In this document: piece after piece, positions 25,728 to 36,262 of the stretch | How positions within the stretch are numbered: position 1 is the stretch's first letter | Layout of the letters: every line of letters begins with the position of its first letter | Assembly (NCBI RefSeq): GCF_000378185.1 | Contig: NZ_KB899389.1 | Coordinates: 1 to 64,000, forward strand | Reading direction: 5' to 3' | Length of the DNA stretch: 64,000 nt | From: Salinimonas chungwhensis DSM 16280 | GTDB lineage: Bacteria; Pseudomonadota; Gammaproteobacteria; Enterobacterales; Alteromonadaceae | The notes under the pieces: generated by a model | Seen by the model: the letters and a program-made list of their open reading frames with translations, nothing else | What the model was told of the DNA's origin: nothing | Databases searched by the model: none | Made by a program: the position numbers and the translations under genes

Positions 25728-27395
25728 TCAGGTGCTACCGTGAACACCTTTCATTGAGCGACCTGAGGGATCTGCATTTTGCTTGAAACTTTCATCCCAC
25801 TCTAGTGCTTCAGCGGTACTACAGGCAATTGACTTACCTCCAGGGACGCAGCGGGCAGCACTTTCCTGCGGGAAATAACTTTCAAAAATGGTGCGATAAT
25901 AATAGCCTTCCTTAGTATCCGGCGTATTTACCGGAAAGCGGAATTCAGCTGTGGCCATTTGTTTATCGGACACCTGCTCTTCAACAAATGCTTTGACCGA
26001 ATCAATCCAGGAGTAACCGACACCGTCTCCAAACTGTTCTTTCTGCCGCCACAATACATCTTCGGGTAATGTATTTCCGTCATCAAATGCTTTACGCAGA
26101 ATCCACTTTTCGATTTTTCCATCCAGGCACATCTTATCTTTCGGGTTGAGCCGCATGGCCACGTCAATGAAGTTTTTATCTAAAAACGGGACGCGCGCCT
26201 CTACACCCCAAGCGCTGGTAGCTTTATTGGCTCGGGCACAATCGAACATATGCAAGCGTTCCAGTTTACGTACTGTTTCTTCATGAAAAGATTGCGCATC
26301 TGGCGCTTTATGAAAATACAGATAACCACCAAAAATTTCGTCAGCGCCTTCACCCGATAGCACCATCTTTATCCCCATCGCTTTAATTTTTCGGGTCATC
26401 AGATACATAGGGGTGGCAGCACGGATAGTGGTTACATCGTAGGTTTCCAGCTTGAAAATAACATCACGAATCGCGTCCAGACCTTCCTGAATGGTAAAAT
26501 GTACCTCATGATGCACCGTACCAATTTTGTCAGCCACCTTCTTTGCGGCAAGTAAGTCCGGGGAGCCTTCCAGGCCCACTGCAAAACTATGCAGCCGAGG
26601 CCACCAGGCATCAGTTTTATCTTCATCCTCAACACGCTTAGCAACATACTGCGCTGCCACAGCCGAAACAAGTGACGAATCCAACCCGCCGGATAACAGC
26701 ACAGCATAGGGAACATCTGACATCAGATGAGACTTAACTGACTTTTCAAATGCGTCTTTTAATTCCCCAAGATCTGTTTCGTTATCCTTCACATTGGCAT
26801 AATCCATCCAGTCACGCTGATAATAGCGAGTCACTTCACCGTCTTTACTCCAAAGATAGTGACCAGGGGGGAATTCGCTAATAGTTTTACAGATAGGGGC
26901 CAGCGCTTTCATCTCGGAGGCAACGTAAAAATTACCATGTTCATCATAGCCGGTGTAAAGCGGTATGATCCCCATATGGTCCCGTGCGATCAGGTACGCA
27001 TCCTGTTCATCATCATATAAGATAAACGCAAACATACCCTCCAGTTCATCAATAAAGGATACGCCGCGCTCCTGAAAAAGCGGTAAGATAACTTCGCAAT
27101 CAGAGCGCGTTTTGAAAGGATAAGGATTTGATAGCCCCTCAGCCAAAGACTTATGATTATAAATCTCACCATTAACGGCAAGGACTTGCTGATTATTCTG
27201 ACTGATGAGCGGTTGCGCACCAGTGTCTACATCAACAACGGCCAACCTTTCATGACACAGAATGGTATTATTATTATTCCAAACACCAGACCAGTCAGGG
27301 CCGCGGTGGCGCAACAACTTGGCAAGCTCTAAAGCCTGAGTTCTGAGTTCGGACACATCGGTTTTAATGTCCAGGATACCGAAAATACCACACAT
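25728..27395 (-). CDS. asnB: Asparagine synthase B (glutamine-hydrolysing)
   Basis: 555 residues. Makes asparagine from aspartate, glutamine and ATP. The N-terminal glutaminase domain starts with the catalytic Cys2 (MCGIFGILD) and contains LRHRGPDWSG and AVNGEIYNH. The synthetase domain has the PP-loop LLSGGLDSSLVSA (about 232-244) and LSGEGADEIFGGY. Length agrees with E. coli AsnB. Single gene with its own upstream region of about 175 bp. Confidence 0.97.
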   Translation of the reverse strand: MCGIFGILDIKTDVSELRTQALELAKLLRHRGPDWSGVWNNNNTILCHERLAVVDVDTGAQPLISQNNQQVLAVNGEIYNHKSLAEGLSNPYPFKTRSDCEVILPLFQERGVSFIDELEGMFAFILYDDEQDAYLIARDHMGIIPLYTGYDEHGNFYVASEMKALAPICKTISEFPPGHYLWSKDGEVTRYYQRDWMDYANVKDNETDLGELKDAFEKSVKSHLMSDVPYAVLLSGGLDSSLVSAVAAQYVAKRVEDEDKTDAWWPRLHSFAVGLEGSPDLLAAKKVADKIGTVHHEVHFTIQEGLDAIRDVIFKLETYDVTTIRAATPMYLMTRKIKAMGIKMVLSGEGADEIFGGYLYFHKAPDAQSFHEETVRKLERLHMFDCARANKATSAWGVEARVPFLDKNFIDVAMRLNPKDKMCLDGKIEKWILRKAFDDGNTLPEDVLWRQKEQFGDGVGYSWIDSVKAFVEEQVSDKQMATAEFRFPVNTPDTKEGYYYRTIFESYFPQESAARCVPGGKSIACSTAEALEWDESFKQNADPSGRSMKGVHGST

Positions 27396-27569
27396 AAAAC
27401 GGGCTCTCTCTTTTCACAAAATTTAAACAAGTGGTGTTTTCTGTCGCGTGCTGTATAGCGTCGTCGTTTTTATTCTTATTCGGTGTACAGCCCTGTTTAT
27501 GAATGTGCCATTGTGAACAGAAAAAGCAAGCAGAAACTTGCTTCAATACAGGGAGTTTGTGCCCATGAT

Positions 27570-27593
27570 AAAAAAAGCCACCCGAAGGTGGCT
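27570..27593 (-). terminator. Intrinsic terminator after the M28 peptidase gene
   Basis: On the minus strand AGCCACC-TTCG-GGTGGCT is followed by seven T. The UUCG tetraloop and U-tract are classical. Confidence 0.92.
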
Positions 27594-27600
27594 GTAATTA

Positions 27601-29271
27601 TTAATTTTGCTGGCGTTGAAACTCGCTTTGCTTGCTCCATTGCGGCCATTGCTTTGCATTGGCAACGTGCACACCCACATCAAACAGCAGGCGAGTATCC
27701 TGCGCAATACCACTTAGATCCCAATCATCACGGTACTCATCACAAACCTGGTGATAGCAGCCGGTAACAATTACATTCATGCGTTTGCGATATTTGGCGG
27801 TAGCCTCGTCCGCTGGTGTACTGCCACCTTCTGCATAAAGTGCTGGCACGCCCTGCTTGGCGAAGCTGAAGTGATCTGACCGGTAATAATACCCGGCTTC
27901 TGGTTTATCTTCTTCAGTCAGAGTTCTATTCTGTCGTTCAGCAGCGTTGGCCAGATAGGACTCCATTTCAGATTTACCTTTACCCACTACCGCCACATCT
28001 TTCGTTTTGCCTAATACATTCATTGCATCCATATTGATATTTGCAACAGTATTTTTCATCGGAATAACGGGGTTAGAGGCATAATACTTAGAGCCCAGTA
28101 ATCCCTGTTCTTCTGCGGTGACAATTAAAAAGCTGATAGACCGGTCAGGGCGGGGTGCAAGCCTGCCAAACGCCTGCGCCATTACTAGACTTGCAGCGGT
28201 GCCAGTGGCGTTATCATGAGCACCGTTATAAATCTGGTCGCCTTCTAATGATTCATCTTTACCCAAATGATCCCAGTGTGCCGTGTATATAACATGTTCA
28301 TCGGGCATTTTCTCACCAGGCAAGGTTGCTATCACATTATTGCTTTGTGATTTTTTAAACGTGTTGCTAACCGTTACTGAAGCCGCGATGTCCATCGCCT
28401 GATGATAAGGACCTTTCATAGCTTTTGCTTTTTGTTCCGCGAAGTCCATACCTGCATCGGCAAAAACCTCTTTTGCTGCATCCAGTGTCAGCCATCCTTC
28501 TACAGCAACGCGACTGGCACCGCCATCCTGGCTTACCAGACCGTACTGAGGGCCGCTCCAGCTATTGGCTACCACTGACCAGGGATAAGAAGCAGGCGCG
28601 GTTTCATGGACAATGATTGCCGCCGCCGCGCCCTGGCGACTGGCTTCTTCATACTTGTAGCTCCAGCGACCATAATAGGTCATTTTTTTACCCTGGAACT
28701 GTTTGCCATCCGGATTGGCAAAGCCAGGATCATTTATCAGTATAACCACTGTTTTGCCTGTTACATCAACGCCCTCGTAGTCGTTCCAGTTATACTCCGG
28801 CGCGTTGACACCATAACCCACAAAAACCAGTTCAGAGTCGGTTAATTTGACTTCTGCCTGTTCACGTTTTGAAGACGCTACCATATCTTCTTTGTATGCA
28901 AATACATTATCGCCGATGGTCATTTGCATGTCTGGATTAGCAGTAATTTCCATCAGTTCAACTTGTTGTAAAAAACTCTCTCCGTTGCCGGGCTCAAAGC
29001 CTGCTGCTTTAAATTCGCTGATAAGATAGTCGAGAGTTTTCTTTTCCCCCGCCGTGGTGGGGAGCCGTCCTTCAAATTCATCGGATGAAAGTGTTTTTAA
29101 AGGCGCTTCAATTTTTTCTGCAGTAATGCTGTCATAAGCTTCATCAAAATTAGACGGCGCCTGGGCCATGTCTGACGAGGTCGCTTTATTCTGGCTGTCG
29201 GTATTTTCTTCAGAGCAGGCTGCAACGCCCATAAGGACGGGTATCAGCACCGGCAAGATAATTTTTTTCAT
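27601..29271 (-). CDS. M28-family zinc aminopeptidase, lipoprotein
   Basis: 556 residues. A lipoprotein signal peptide ends in the lipobox VAAC (Cys19). A PA domain is inserted at about 140-260. The M28 catalytic part has zinc-binding HWDHLG, GAHDNATGTA (Asp bridging two metals), the TAEEQGLLGS general base and a later SDHFSF His. It probably trims peptides in the periplasm or at the outer membrane for nutrition. Monocistronic, with a good terminator. Confidence 0.93.
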   Translation of the reverse strand: MKKIILPVLIPVLMGVAACSEENTDSQNKATSSDMAQAPSNFDEAYDSITAEKIEAPLKTLSSDEFEGRLPTTAGEKKTLDYLISEFKAAGFEPGNGESFLQQVELMEITANPDMQMTIGDNVFAYKEDMVASSKREQAEVKLTDSELVFVGYGVNAPEYNWNDYEGVDVTGKTVVILINDPGFANPDGKQFQGKKMTYYGRWSYKYEEASRQGAAAAIIVHETAPASYPWSVVANSWSGPQYGLVSQDGGASRVAVEGWLTLDAAKEVFADAGMDFAEQKAKAMKGPYHQAMDIAASVTVSNTFKKSQSNNVIATLPGEKMPDEHVIYTAHWDHLGKDESLEGDQIYNGAHDNATGTAASLVMAQAFGRLAPRPDRSISFLIVTAEEQGLLGSKYYASNPVIPMKNTVANINMDAMNVLGKTKDVAVVGKGKSEMESYLANAAERQNRTLTEEDKPEAGYYYRSDHFSFAKQGVPALYAEGGSTPADEATAKYRKRMNVIVTGCYHQVCDEYRDDWDLSGIAQDTRLLFDVGVHVANAKQWPQWSKQSEFQRQQN

Positions 29272-29341
29272 TGTTGGTCTCTGTTTGCTCTACAATGAGT
29301 ACCAGTATAGAGAAACTCATCAGGCGAACCAATACTGTTTT

Positions 29342-30211
29342 ATGAATTCGAACGGCGCGAACTGGCCTCCGGTCTCTTCTGACTCAGGATGCTCCTTTCT
29401 GGTCACTCAGTTACTTACCGAGCTCAAACTAAACAGGTATCACACTTTCCCATCACCACAGCAATTATCTTCAGGTGCCGTCAAGTTGCATAACCACACC
29501 TGGACCGGGCCCAATTTTGTCGCACAGGCAGCCTATGACAATGATGAATCTCGTTATTACGAACAAATTATTAGTCAGGATGCATGTGTGCCGACCCGAG
29601 AAAATAGCTGGCACGACTTATTTAATGCCTGCATCTGGATGCAATATCCCGCCACCAAGTGGCGGTTGAATCAACTGCACGTCCACGACATCAGGCAGGC
29701 CGGGTTACATCCTCGCACCAGGCGGCGCAATCATATTACGCATTTCGATGAGTGCGGTGTGATATTGGCTATTCCTGAGAACAGGCTGGGGGAGGGCAAT
29801 GAGATACTTAATTTACTGGCAAATCATCAGTGGCAATCTGCGTTTCTGACCCACAAAAATGCATGGGATAAAATCATCTTTCCGCGGGTATTTGGCCATG
29901 CTAATTATGAGATGTTGCTGTCACCCTTTATCGGACTTACCGGAAAGTGGTTGGCCGTAACTGTGCCAGCTGACTTTGATACAATGAGCAATATGGAGCA
30001 GCTACAGGCTCTTGATTCAGGCATGCTAACCCAAATCGACAAGCTCGCTAACTTCTCCATGGCCAGTGCACTACCACCCCTACCATTACTTGGCGTGCCT
30101 GGCTGGCATTTTGCGCAGGATGGTGCCTTTTATGCCAACCAGGATTATTTCAGACCAAAGCGTTCGGTTGCCCCGACGCCACAGTTGCCACTTACATCAG
30201 CAGTAGAGTAA
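29342..30211 (+). CDS. DUF3025 family protein
   Basis: 289 residues from ATG 29342; longer in-frame starts would run over the divergent M28 gene and add an unlike leader. The block WHDLFNACIWMQYPATKWRL then NQLHVHDIRQ (about residues 95-125) is the hallmark of DUF3025. The function of this family is not known to me. No signal peptide. The 3' end overlaps the end of the convergent Yip1-like gene by 20 bp. Confidence 0.82.
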   Translation: MNSNGANWPPVSSDSGCSFLVTQLLTELKLNRYHTFPSPQQLSSGAVKLHNHTWTGPNFVAQAAYDNDESRYYEQIISQDACVPTRENSWHDLFNACIWMQYPATKWRLNQLHVHDIRQAGLHPRTRRRNHITHFDECGVILAIPENRLGEGNEILNLLANHQWQSAFLTHKNAWDKIIFPRVFGHANYEMLLSPFIGLTGKWLAVTVPADFDTMSNMEQLQALDSGMLTQIDKLANFSMASALPPLPLLGVPGWHFAQDGAFYANQDYFRPKRSVAPTPQLPLTSAVE

Positions 30212-30896
30212 TGGCCCAAATCCCATAAATAATTGCATAAGGAGCGATAGCGATAACGGCTGCTGTTTTTGAGGAAAAGCTGGTCCACTGGGTGATACCG
30301 ACAATCGCCAGATAGATTGTCCATAGAGTGATTGGGCTGGCTGCCTGAGCCAGTGACAGCCAGGGGGAATTCATATCCACACTTAACACGTAGGCCAGCG
30401 AAAGAGGTTGTAAGATATTAAGGGAAATTTGGTGATTATCCGCCAGAGCCATGAGTATCAGTGCGACCAGGGACGTTACCAGCATTGGCATCATTATCCA
30501 CCAGGTCATTCCATACCAGTCTGTATAACCCTGAACATTTTTTTCATCGGACTTTGTGGTTAAATGCAGATACAACGCGACGATAGCATTAAATAACGGC
30601 ATGGCAATTACTGGCCCTACCAGGGCTGATATCTTATAAAACTGAAGCTTTTGCATGCTGCGTGCCTGCTCAATTTCGGCAGGTGAAACATCGCCCATTC
30701 CAGCAATAGTTCTTTCCACAAACCATTCGAAGTCTACCATTGAAAAGTATAGGTAATTGGTGACCATCGCGGCTGCAACGATGAGAATAAAAGGAATCCA
30801 GGACCAGTTATTTTTATGGGCCAGCGCCTGAAATACCCCGCGGGGTTTGAAAAAAATATTATTACAGGCCTGAATAGGGTTGCTGACAGTTTGCAT
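30192..30896 (-). CDS. Yip1-domain integral membrane protein
   Basis: 234 residues from the ATG of MQTVSNPIQACNNIFFKPRG, which has AAGGAG at good spacing; the reading frame continues 65 codons upstream without a comparable site. Five membrane helices. The N-terminal NP...FKPRGVFQALAHKNNWSWIP pattern fits bacterial YIP1-domain proteins. Role unknown. Divergent from the natA-like ATPase gene. Confidence 0.82.
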   Translation of the reverse strand: MQTVSNPIQACNNIFFKPRGVFQALAHKNNWSWIPFILIVAAAMVTNYLYFSMVDFEWFVERTIAGMGDVSPAEIEQARSMQKLQFYKISALVGPVIAMPLFNAIVALYLHLTTKSDEKNVQGYTDWYGMTWWIMMPMLVTSLVALILMALADNHQISLNILQPLSLAYVLSVDMNSPWLSLAQAASPITLWTIYLAIVGITQWTSFSSKTAAVIAIAPYAIIYGIWAITLLLM

Positions 30897-31073
30897 CCGT
30901 TGCTCCTTGTATCTTGTTAAATGAGGTAATTGGTCTGAATTGCCTGAATAGCATACCTTTTTTTCAAATAAAAAAACTGTACCTGAAACATCTTGAAGCA
31001 ATTTTACTGTGCGATGTAATGTTTTATCAGTAAAGTGGACGACTAGCAGTATCGCTTTTGTTAAGGAGTAACA

Positions 31074-31850
31074 ATGATAAAAATAAGCCACTTAGCGAAA
31101 AAATTCGCTGTGGAAAATCCCAAAAAGCTGAGTGAGCAGGAACGTCAGGATCCGCGTTTAAGTGGTAAGTATTTCCACTCTGTGCAGGATGTCTCTCTCA
31201 CCTGCCAAAAAGGTGAAGTGCTTGGTTTACTAGGGCCAAACGGCGCGGGAAAAACCACGACGTTGCGGATGTTGTCAACCGCGTTAAAACCCGATAGCGG
31301 AGATATTGAAATTGACGGCGTCAGCGTCGTTAAAAAGCCGCTGGTAGCCCGCAAGGCTATTGGCTTTTTATCCGGCGCAACCGGATTATATGGTCGGCTC
31401 ACCGGCCGTGAAAATATCGCTTACTTCGGGCAATTACACGGGATGACGACGCAGGCCATCAACGAGAAAATTGACCAACTGTCTGAGGTACTGGACTTAC
31501 ACACATTCTTAGATCGAAAGTGCGACAATTATTCCACCGGCATGAAACAAAAAACCGCTATTGCCAGGTCGGTCATTCACGATCCGTCGCTGGTCGTGTT
31601 AGATGAGCCCACCACGGGGTTGGATATCATGGCCGCACAAACCGTACTGGATTTTATTAACAGCCTTAAAGAAAAAGGTGTTCCGGTAATATTTTCCACA
31701 CATCACCTGGGCGAGGTGGGTGAACTATGTGATCGGGTTACAGTCATTAATCATGGTCGTTCAGTGTTCAACGATACTGTGGAAACCTTCAAAAATCTAG
31801 CGCCCGGGTCCTTACATCAGGCTTTTCTTAATTCACTAGCAGGGAAGTAA
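31074..31850 (+). CDS. natA: ABC transporter ATP-binding protein (NatA type)
   Basis: 258 residues behind AAGGAG. Walker A GPNGAGKT (54-61), signature YSTGMKQKTAIARS, Walker B LVVLDEPTTGLD and switch His in STHHLGEVGE. Paired with the downstream permease (6-bp gap) as in NatAB, an ABC-2-type exporter that extrudes Na+ in Bacillus. The transported substrate here is not certain. Confidence 0.93.
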   Translation: MIKISHLAKKFAVENPKKLSEQERQDPRLSGKYFHSVQDVSLTCQKGEVLGLLGPNGAGKTTTLRMLSTALKPDSGDIEIDGVSVVKKPLVARKAIGFLSGATGLYGRLTGRENIAYFGQLHGMTTQAINEKIDQLSEVLDLHTFLDRKCDNYSTGMKQKTAIARSVIHDPSLVVLDEPTTGLDIMAAQTVLDFINSLKEKGVPVIFSTHHLGEVGELCDRVTVINHGRSVFNDTVETFKNLAPGSLHQAFLNSLAGK

Positions 31851-31856
31851 TCGACT

Positions 31857-33050
31857 ATGTGGAAAGTATTTCTAAAAGAGCTTAAAGAGGTGGTTAGAGA
31901 TAAAAAAACCATGTTCTTTATGATTTTGTTACCACTGCTTTTGTTTCCGGTAATTATCGGTGGTGTCGCGTATTTTTCCAGTAAAGCGGCTAAAGATGCC
32001 CAAAGTGAAACACTAAAATACGCAATTGTTAATCCTCAAAGTGCGCCTGAACTGACCACTGCGATCAGAGAGTCTGAAGGCTTTGAGGCTATTCAGATGC
32101 CTGAAGATGCAGATATCCGTGAATGGGTCAAAACTGATCAGGTCGATTTTGTATTAAAAGTGCCGGGTAACTTCAGTACTGATCCGCTTCAGGTCAATCA
32201 GAACCAGCTTCAGCTTTACTACAATGGAGCAGGCTTTAATGCCATCAAATCACGCCTTAATACACTCATTGAACCTATTGCCGACCGCGTCCAGCGCGAA
32301 GCCTTTGCGCGCTTGAATGTCACCGAGGAGCAGCAAGCGGCGCTAATTGCTCCTATTGCACTTGAAGAAGTTAATGTTGCTGACGCGCGCGAGAATATTG
32401 GCGAGATCGTAGGCGGCATGGTTGCCTATGTGGTCTTCATTTTATGTCTGCAGGGGGGAATGATACCAGCGGCGGATCTGGGGGCGGGTGAAAAAGAGCG
32501 GGGGACGCTGGAAACGCTTCTTATTTCGCCTATCGATCGTAATAAAATAGTGCTGGGTAAATTTCTTACTATAGCAGTGGCGGGCGTTACTACTGCGTTA
32601 ATTACCGTAATCAGTATGGCTATCTGGGGCGTATTAGTAGGCCAGGGGCTGGCTATAGAAGCCATCAACAAATTCCTCGGCGCCATTGATTTAATGGACC
32701 TGGCGTTGATATTTTTTATGCTGATACCGGTGGTCGCTATTTTTTCCGCCTTGCTGCTTAGTTTATCTATCTATGCCAAGACGTTCAAAGAGGCGCAGGG
32801 TTATATGGGCCCATTGGTAATGTTTGTGATTGTCCCTGTGATACTGGCCACCTTACCGGGTATTGAACTTGAAGGGGTATGGGCGTGGGTGCCATTGACC
32901 AATGTCGCCCTGGCCATGAAAGAGCTGATAAAGGGGACCATGGATTATTATCAGTTAATTGGCATCTTTGGATCTACAGCAATTATCGCAGGCTTGTTGT
33001 TAGGTTTTTGTGTTCACTGGTTCAATAAGGAAAAAGTATTGTTCAGATAA
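31857..33050 (+). CDS. natB: ABC transporter permease (NatB/ABC-2 type)
   Basis: 397 residues. One N-terminal helix (FFMILLPLLLFPVIIGGVAY), a large extracytoplasmic domain (about 45-175), then five or six helices. GEKERGTLETLLISPIDRNK, lying between helices, is the conserved coupling loop of NatB/ABC-2 permeases. Forms an exporter with the upstream ATPase; followed by a strong terminator. Confidence 0.92.
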   Translation: MWKVFLKELKEVVRDKKTMFFMILLPLLLFPVIIGGVAYFSSKAAKDAQSETLKYAIVNPQSAPELTTAIRESEGFEAIQMPEDADIREWVKTDQVDFVLKVPGNFSTDPLQVNQNQLQLYYNGAGFNAIKSRLNTLIEPIADRVQREAFARLNVTEEQQAALIAPIALEEVNVADARENIGEIVGGMVAYVVFILCLQGGMIPAADLGAGEKERGTLETLLISPIDRNKIVLGKFLTIAVAGVTTALITVISMAIWGVLVGQGLAIEAINKFLGAIDLMDLALIFFMLIPVVAIFSALLLSLSIYAKTFKEAQGYMGPLVMFVIVPVILATLPGIELEGVWAWVPLTNVALAMKELIKGTMDYYQLIGIFGSTAIIAGLLLGFCVHWFNKEKVLFR

Positions 33051-33066
33051 TCAGTATGGGATGAGC

Positions 33067-33097
33067 AAAAAAGGCGTTCGGATAAGAACGCCTTTTT
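33067..33097. terminator. Bidirectional terminator between natB and the SLC13 gene
   Basis: AAAAAGGCGTTC-ggataa-GAACGCCTTTTT; an A-tract on one side and a T-tract on the other suit both convergent genes. Confidence 0.93.
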
Positions 33098-33102
33098 AAT
33101 TT

Positions 33103-34827
33103 TTACAAATAGTACCAGTTCAGCATGACCAACACGATAGTAGAGTAAGCCAACGATATGGGCAGACCAAACTTTGCAAAATGACCAAAGTTGTAATTTG
33201 TCGCGTTGTAAACCAACAGGTTTGTCTGATAGCCATAAGGTGATATAAAGCTTGCGCTCGCCGCAAAGGCCACAGCCAGTGCAAATGGCATAAGCGGCGC
33301 TCCAATAATTCCCACCAGGCCATAGGCAAAAGGAAACATAAGTGCCGCAGCAGCATTATTGGTCACAAACTCAGTGAGCAACAATGTAGCCAGATAAACC
33401 ACGATGAGCGCCACAAACCAATCGGTATCAGTCAGGTAAGGCATTAGGAAATCAGTGCTAAGATTTATCACCCCTGAGTTCTCTAACGCGGTAGCCAGAC
33501 TCAACGCACCTACAATGACTACGATGAGATTAAGGGGAAGGTTGCGTTTAACCTCGGCGTTGGAAGTTACACTGGCCCCAATCAGGACAGCGGCAAAAAA
33601 CAATAACCCAATTGCCAGTGAAATAATTTCTGCTGCCGATAGCGCTACCACAGAAAGAAACCCGCCTACTGTGATCCACTCCTGTAAATTACTCAATGGA
33701 CGGTTTATTTTTTGCTCCGAGAGAACAAAAAAGTTACGTGACAGATTTTGTCGCGAGTGAAAATCTGGGCCGGCCGCAAGCAGCAGAAAATCCCCTGCCT
33801 GAAGTTTAATGTCGCCCAGTTTGCCTGAAAGCTGTTCACCATCCCGGCGAATCGCGACTACTGCTGCATCAAACAGCGCCCTGAAGCCCAGCGCTTTAAG
33901 CGATTGACCAATAATCTGAGCGCGATTGGCAACAATAACTTCTGTAAGGTTCTCGCGCAAAATACCATCGGCCTCAGCAAATGTGGTAAGACCTTTGATA
34001 TGACTTAAGCTATCCAGTTTCTGGACATTTCCGGAAAATATCAGTTTGTCGTTCTGGTTGATGACAAAATCTGGCGATATGGGCGAGATTAAATGGCCAT
34101 CTCGAATAATTTCCACCAAAAATAATTCAGGCAGATTTCTCAGATGATTTTCTTCTACTGTCTTGCCAATCAATTCCGATCCCGGATCCACATCAGCTTC
34201 GACTGTGTAGGCGTGATAGTTCGTTTCTTTATTGGCAATATCCGGTAGCATTCGTGTCATCAGAAACATGAGTACACCGCAGCTTAAACCGGCGACCAGC
34301 CCAAACAGCGTAAAATCCCAAAACGCAAACCCCGGATGTCCCTGTTCCTGCAAAAAGCTGTCAACTATAAGATTGGTTGAGGTACCGATCAACGTAACGG
34401 TACCGCCGAAAATCGCTGAGTAAGAAAGTGGAATAAGCAGTTTGGAGGCTGGGTGATGCTGATTTTGCTTCACCGGGCCAATTAGACTTGCCACTATAGC
34501 GGTATTGTTGAGCAAAGCCGAAGAAAAGAACGTTAAGCCAAACAACCGCCAGTATGAACTGGTAAAACTGGCAGTCACCAGTTTACGTCCCAGCCGCTTA
34601 ATCAGGGCAGTTTTGTCAATGGCCGCGCTGACCATTAGCAACAATACAAGCGTAACCAGACCTTTGTTAGTCAGGTTTTGCAAAATATCATCAAAACTGA
34701 CTTGTTGCGTGACAAGCAAGCCCAGCATGGTTAACGCAAATATTGTAGAAGGGCGTTGATTAGTAATTATCAACGCAAAAATAGTGCTGAAGAAAGCCCC
34801 CAGCACTATGATTTGATTTACATCCAT
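33103..34827 (-). CDS. SLC13/DASS-family permease with TrkA-C domains, probable sulfate importer
   Basis: 574 residues. An N-terminal set of membrane helices contains the SNT motif GTSTNLIVDSFLQEQGHPG. Two cytoplasmic RCK/TrkA-C domains follow (about 200-360), then a second helix set with TNNAAAALMFPFAYG. This CitT/ArsB-fold layout with TrkA-C insert is found in SAC1/SLT-like sulfate transporters. It is the last gene after cysD-cysC-cysQ-cysN, 18 bp from cysN, so sulfate uptake is the most likely role by context. Confidence 0.85.
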   Translation of the reverse strand: MDVNQIIVLGAFFSTIFALIITNQRPSTIFALTMLGLLVTQQVSFDDILQNLTNKGLVTLVLLLMVSAAIDKTALIKRLGRKLVTASFTSSYWRLFGLTFFSSALLNNTAIVASLIGPVKQNQHHPASKLLIPLSYSAIFGGTVTLIGTSTNLIVDSFLQEQGHPGFAFWDFTLFGLVAGLSCGVLMFLMTRMLPDIANKETNYHAYTVEADVDPGSELIGKTVEENHLRNLPELFLVEIIRDGHLISPISPDFVINQNDKLIFSGNVQKLDSLSHIKGLTTFAEADGILRENLTEVIVANRAQIIGQSLKALGFRALFDAAVVAIRRDGEQLSGKLGDIKLQAGDFLLLAAGPDFHSRQNLSRNFFVLSEQKINRPLSNLQEWITVGGFLSVVALSAAEIISLAIGLLFFAAVLIGASVTSNAEVKRNLPLNLIVVIVGALSLATALENSGVINLSTDFLMPYLTDTDWFVALIVVYLATLLLTEFVTNNAAAALMFPFAYGLVGIIGAPLMPFALAVAFAASASFISPYGYQTNLLVYNATNYNFGHFAKFGLPISLAYSTIVLVMLNWYYL

Positions 34828-34845
34828 ATTGTATAGGACCTGCGT

Positions 34846-36261
34846 CTACAGCTTGCTGATATCGGTCGCATTCCAGTGGGGGAAGTGCTTTCTCACCAGC
34901 TCATTGAACTCAAGTTCAAATTCTGAATATTGCTGAGAAGCATGTTGTTCACTGCCGGATAATTCATCAATGATCATGCCGGCACCAACGGTACCGTTAG
35001 TCATTCGATCTATTACCACAAACGCGCCAGTACCTGGTGCTTTTTTGTAGGGGTCGCAGGCAACTTGCTGCGTAAACTTAAGATCCACATTACCAATTTC
35101 ATTCAGATTCAAATGCGCCGCGCCTTTTTCCTCAAGGGTATTCACATCAATCTGGTGGTTAACCTGAGCAACGGCGCCAGAAGTGGTCTTGGTAGCAAAC
35201 TTAAAGTTATATTGCTTGTTTGGCATCATCGGCTCTTCAGCCATCCATACCAAATGTGCTTTAAACTGGCTGTTGTGCAGTGGCAGATTATCCGATTTGG
35301 CAATCATGTCGCCACGGGAAATATCTATTTCATCTTCTAAAGTTAACGTTACCGCCTGAGGTGGATACGCGCGATCCTGTTCACCCTCAAATGTCACAAT
35401 CGATTTGATCTTAGACGTTTTCATTGAAGGTAGTGCAGTAATCTCGTCGCCGGGTTTAACTTCACCGGAAACAACAGTTCCCGCAAAGCCACGAAAATCC
35501 AGGTTTGGACGATTTACATATTGAACCGGGAACCGGAAATCGCTGGTATTGACATACTTGCCAACTTCGATGGTTTCAAGAAGCTCCATAAGCGGCGTGC
35601 CTTCAAACCAAGGCATATTTTCGCTTTTGTTGACTACGTTGTCGCCGTCAAGGGCCGAGATAGGTACAAAACGAATATCCGGGAAGTCCAGGTTTTCTGA
35701 AAACTTCAGATAATCTGCCTGAATTTCTTTATATTTTTCTTCACTAAAATCGATAAGGTCCATTTTATTAATGGCTACGATAACGTGTTTAATACCAAGC
35801 AGGTTCGCTAAAAACGAGTGACGCTTGGTCTGGGTTTTCACGCCGGCGCGGGCATCTACCATCAGGATTGCCAAATCACAGGTTGACGCACCGGTAACCA
35901 TGTTTCGTGTATATTGCTCATGTCCGGGAGTATCGGCAATGATGAATTTACGTCTGTCAGTAGAAAAGTACCGATAGGCAACATCGATAGTGATACCCTG
36001 TTCGCGCTCTGACTGCAAACCATCCACCAGCAAAGCAAGGTCAACCTTTTCACCAGTTGTGCCCATTTTCTTGCTGTCTTTGGTTACCGCCGCAAGTTGA
36101 TCTTCATAGATCATTTTGGAGTCGTGAAGCAAACGCCCAATCAGGGTGCTCTTACCGTCATCTACGCTACCGCATGTTAAAAAGCGGAGTAGATCTTTCT
36201 TTTCGTGTTGTTCCAGATAAGCCAGAACGTCTTCTTTTAACAGGCTGTTTTCGCTATTCAT
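34846..36261 (-). CDS. cysN: Sulfate adenylyltransferase subunit 1 (GTPase)
   Basis: 471 residues. GTPase partner of CysD in ATP sulfurylase; GTP hydrolysis drives APS formation. P-loop GSVDDGKST (31-39), G3 DTPGHEQY, G4 NKMD, and elongation-factor-type beta-barrel domains after residue 240. There is no fused APS kinase; CysC is encoded separately. It starts 1 bp after the cysQ stop. Confidence 0.97.
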   Translation of the reverse strand: MNSENSLLKEDVLAYLEQHEKKDLLRFLTCGSVDDGKSTLIGRLLHDSKMIYEDQLAAVTKDSKKMGTTGEKVDLALLVDGLQSEREQGITIDVAYRYFSTDRRKFIIADTPGHEQYTRNMVTGASTCDLAILMVDARAGVKTQTKRHSFLANLLGIKHVIVAINKMDLIDFSEEKYKEIQADYLKFSENLDFPDIRFVPISALDGDNVVNKSENMPWFEGTPLMELLETIEVGKYVNTSDFRFPVQYVNRPNLDFRGFAGTVVSGEVKPGDEITALPSMKTSKIKSIVTFEGEQDRAYPPQAVTLTLEDEIDISRGDMIAKSDNLPLHNSQFKAHLVWMAEEPMMPNKQYNFKFATKTTSGAVAQVNHQIDVNTLEEKGAAHLNLNEIGNVDLKFTQQVACDPYKKAPGTGAFVVIDRMTNGTVGAGMIIDELSGSEQHASQQYSEFELEFNELVRKHFPHWNATDISKL

Positions 36262-36262
36262 A

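Noticed and set aside
29168-29341. 58-codon N-terminal extension of the DUF3025 gene
   Set aside because: It overlaps the divergent M28 signal-peptide region and looks unlike the family; the start at 29342 gives a normal N-terminus.
30897-31091. 65-codon N-terminal extension of the Yip1-like gene
   Set aside because: It overlaps the natA start; AAGGAG before MQTVSNPIQ marks the real start.
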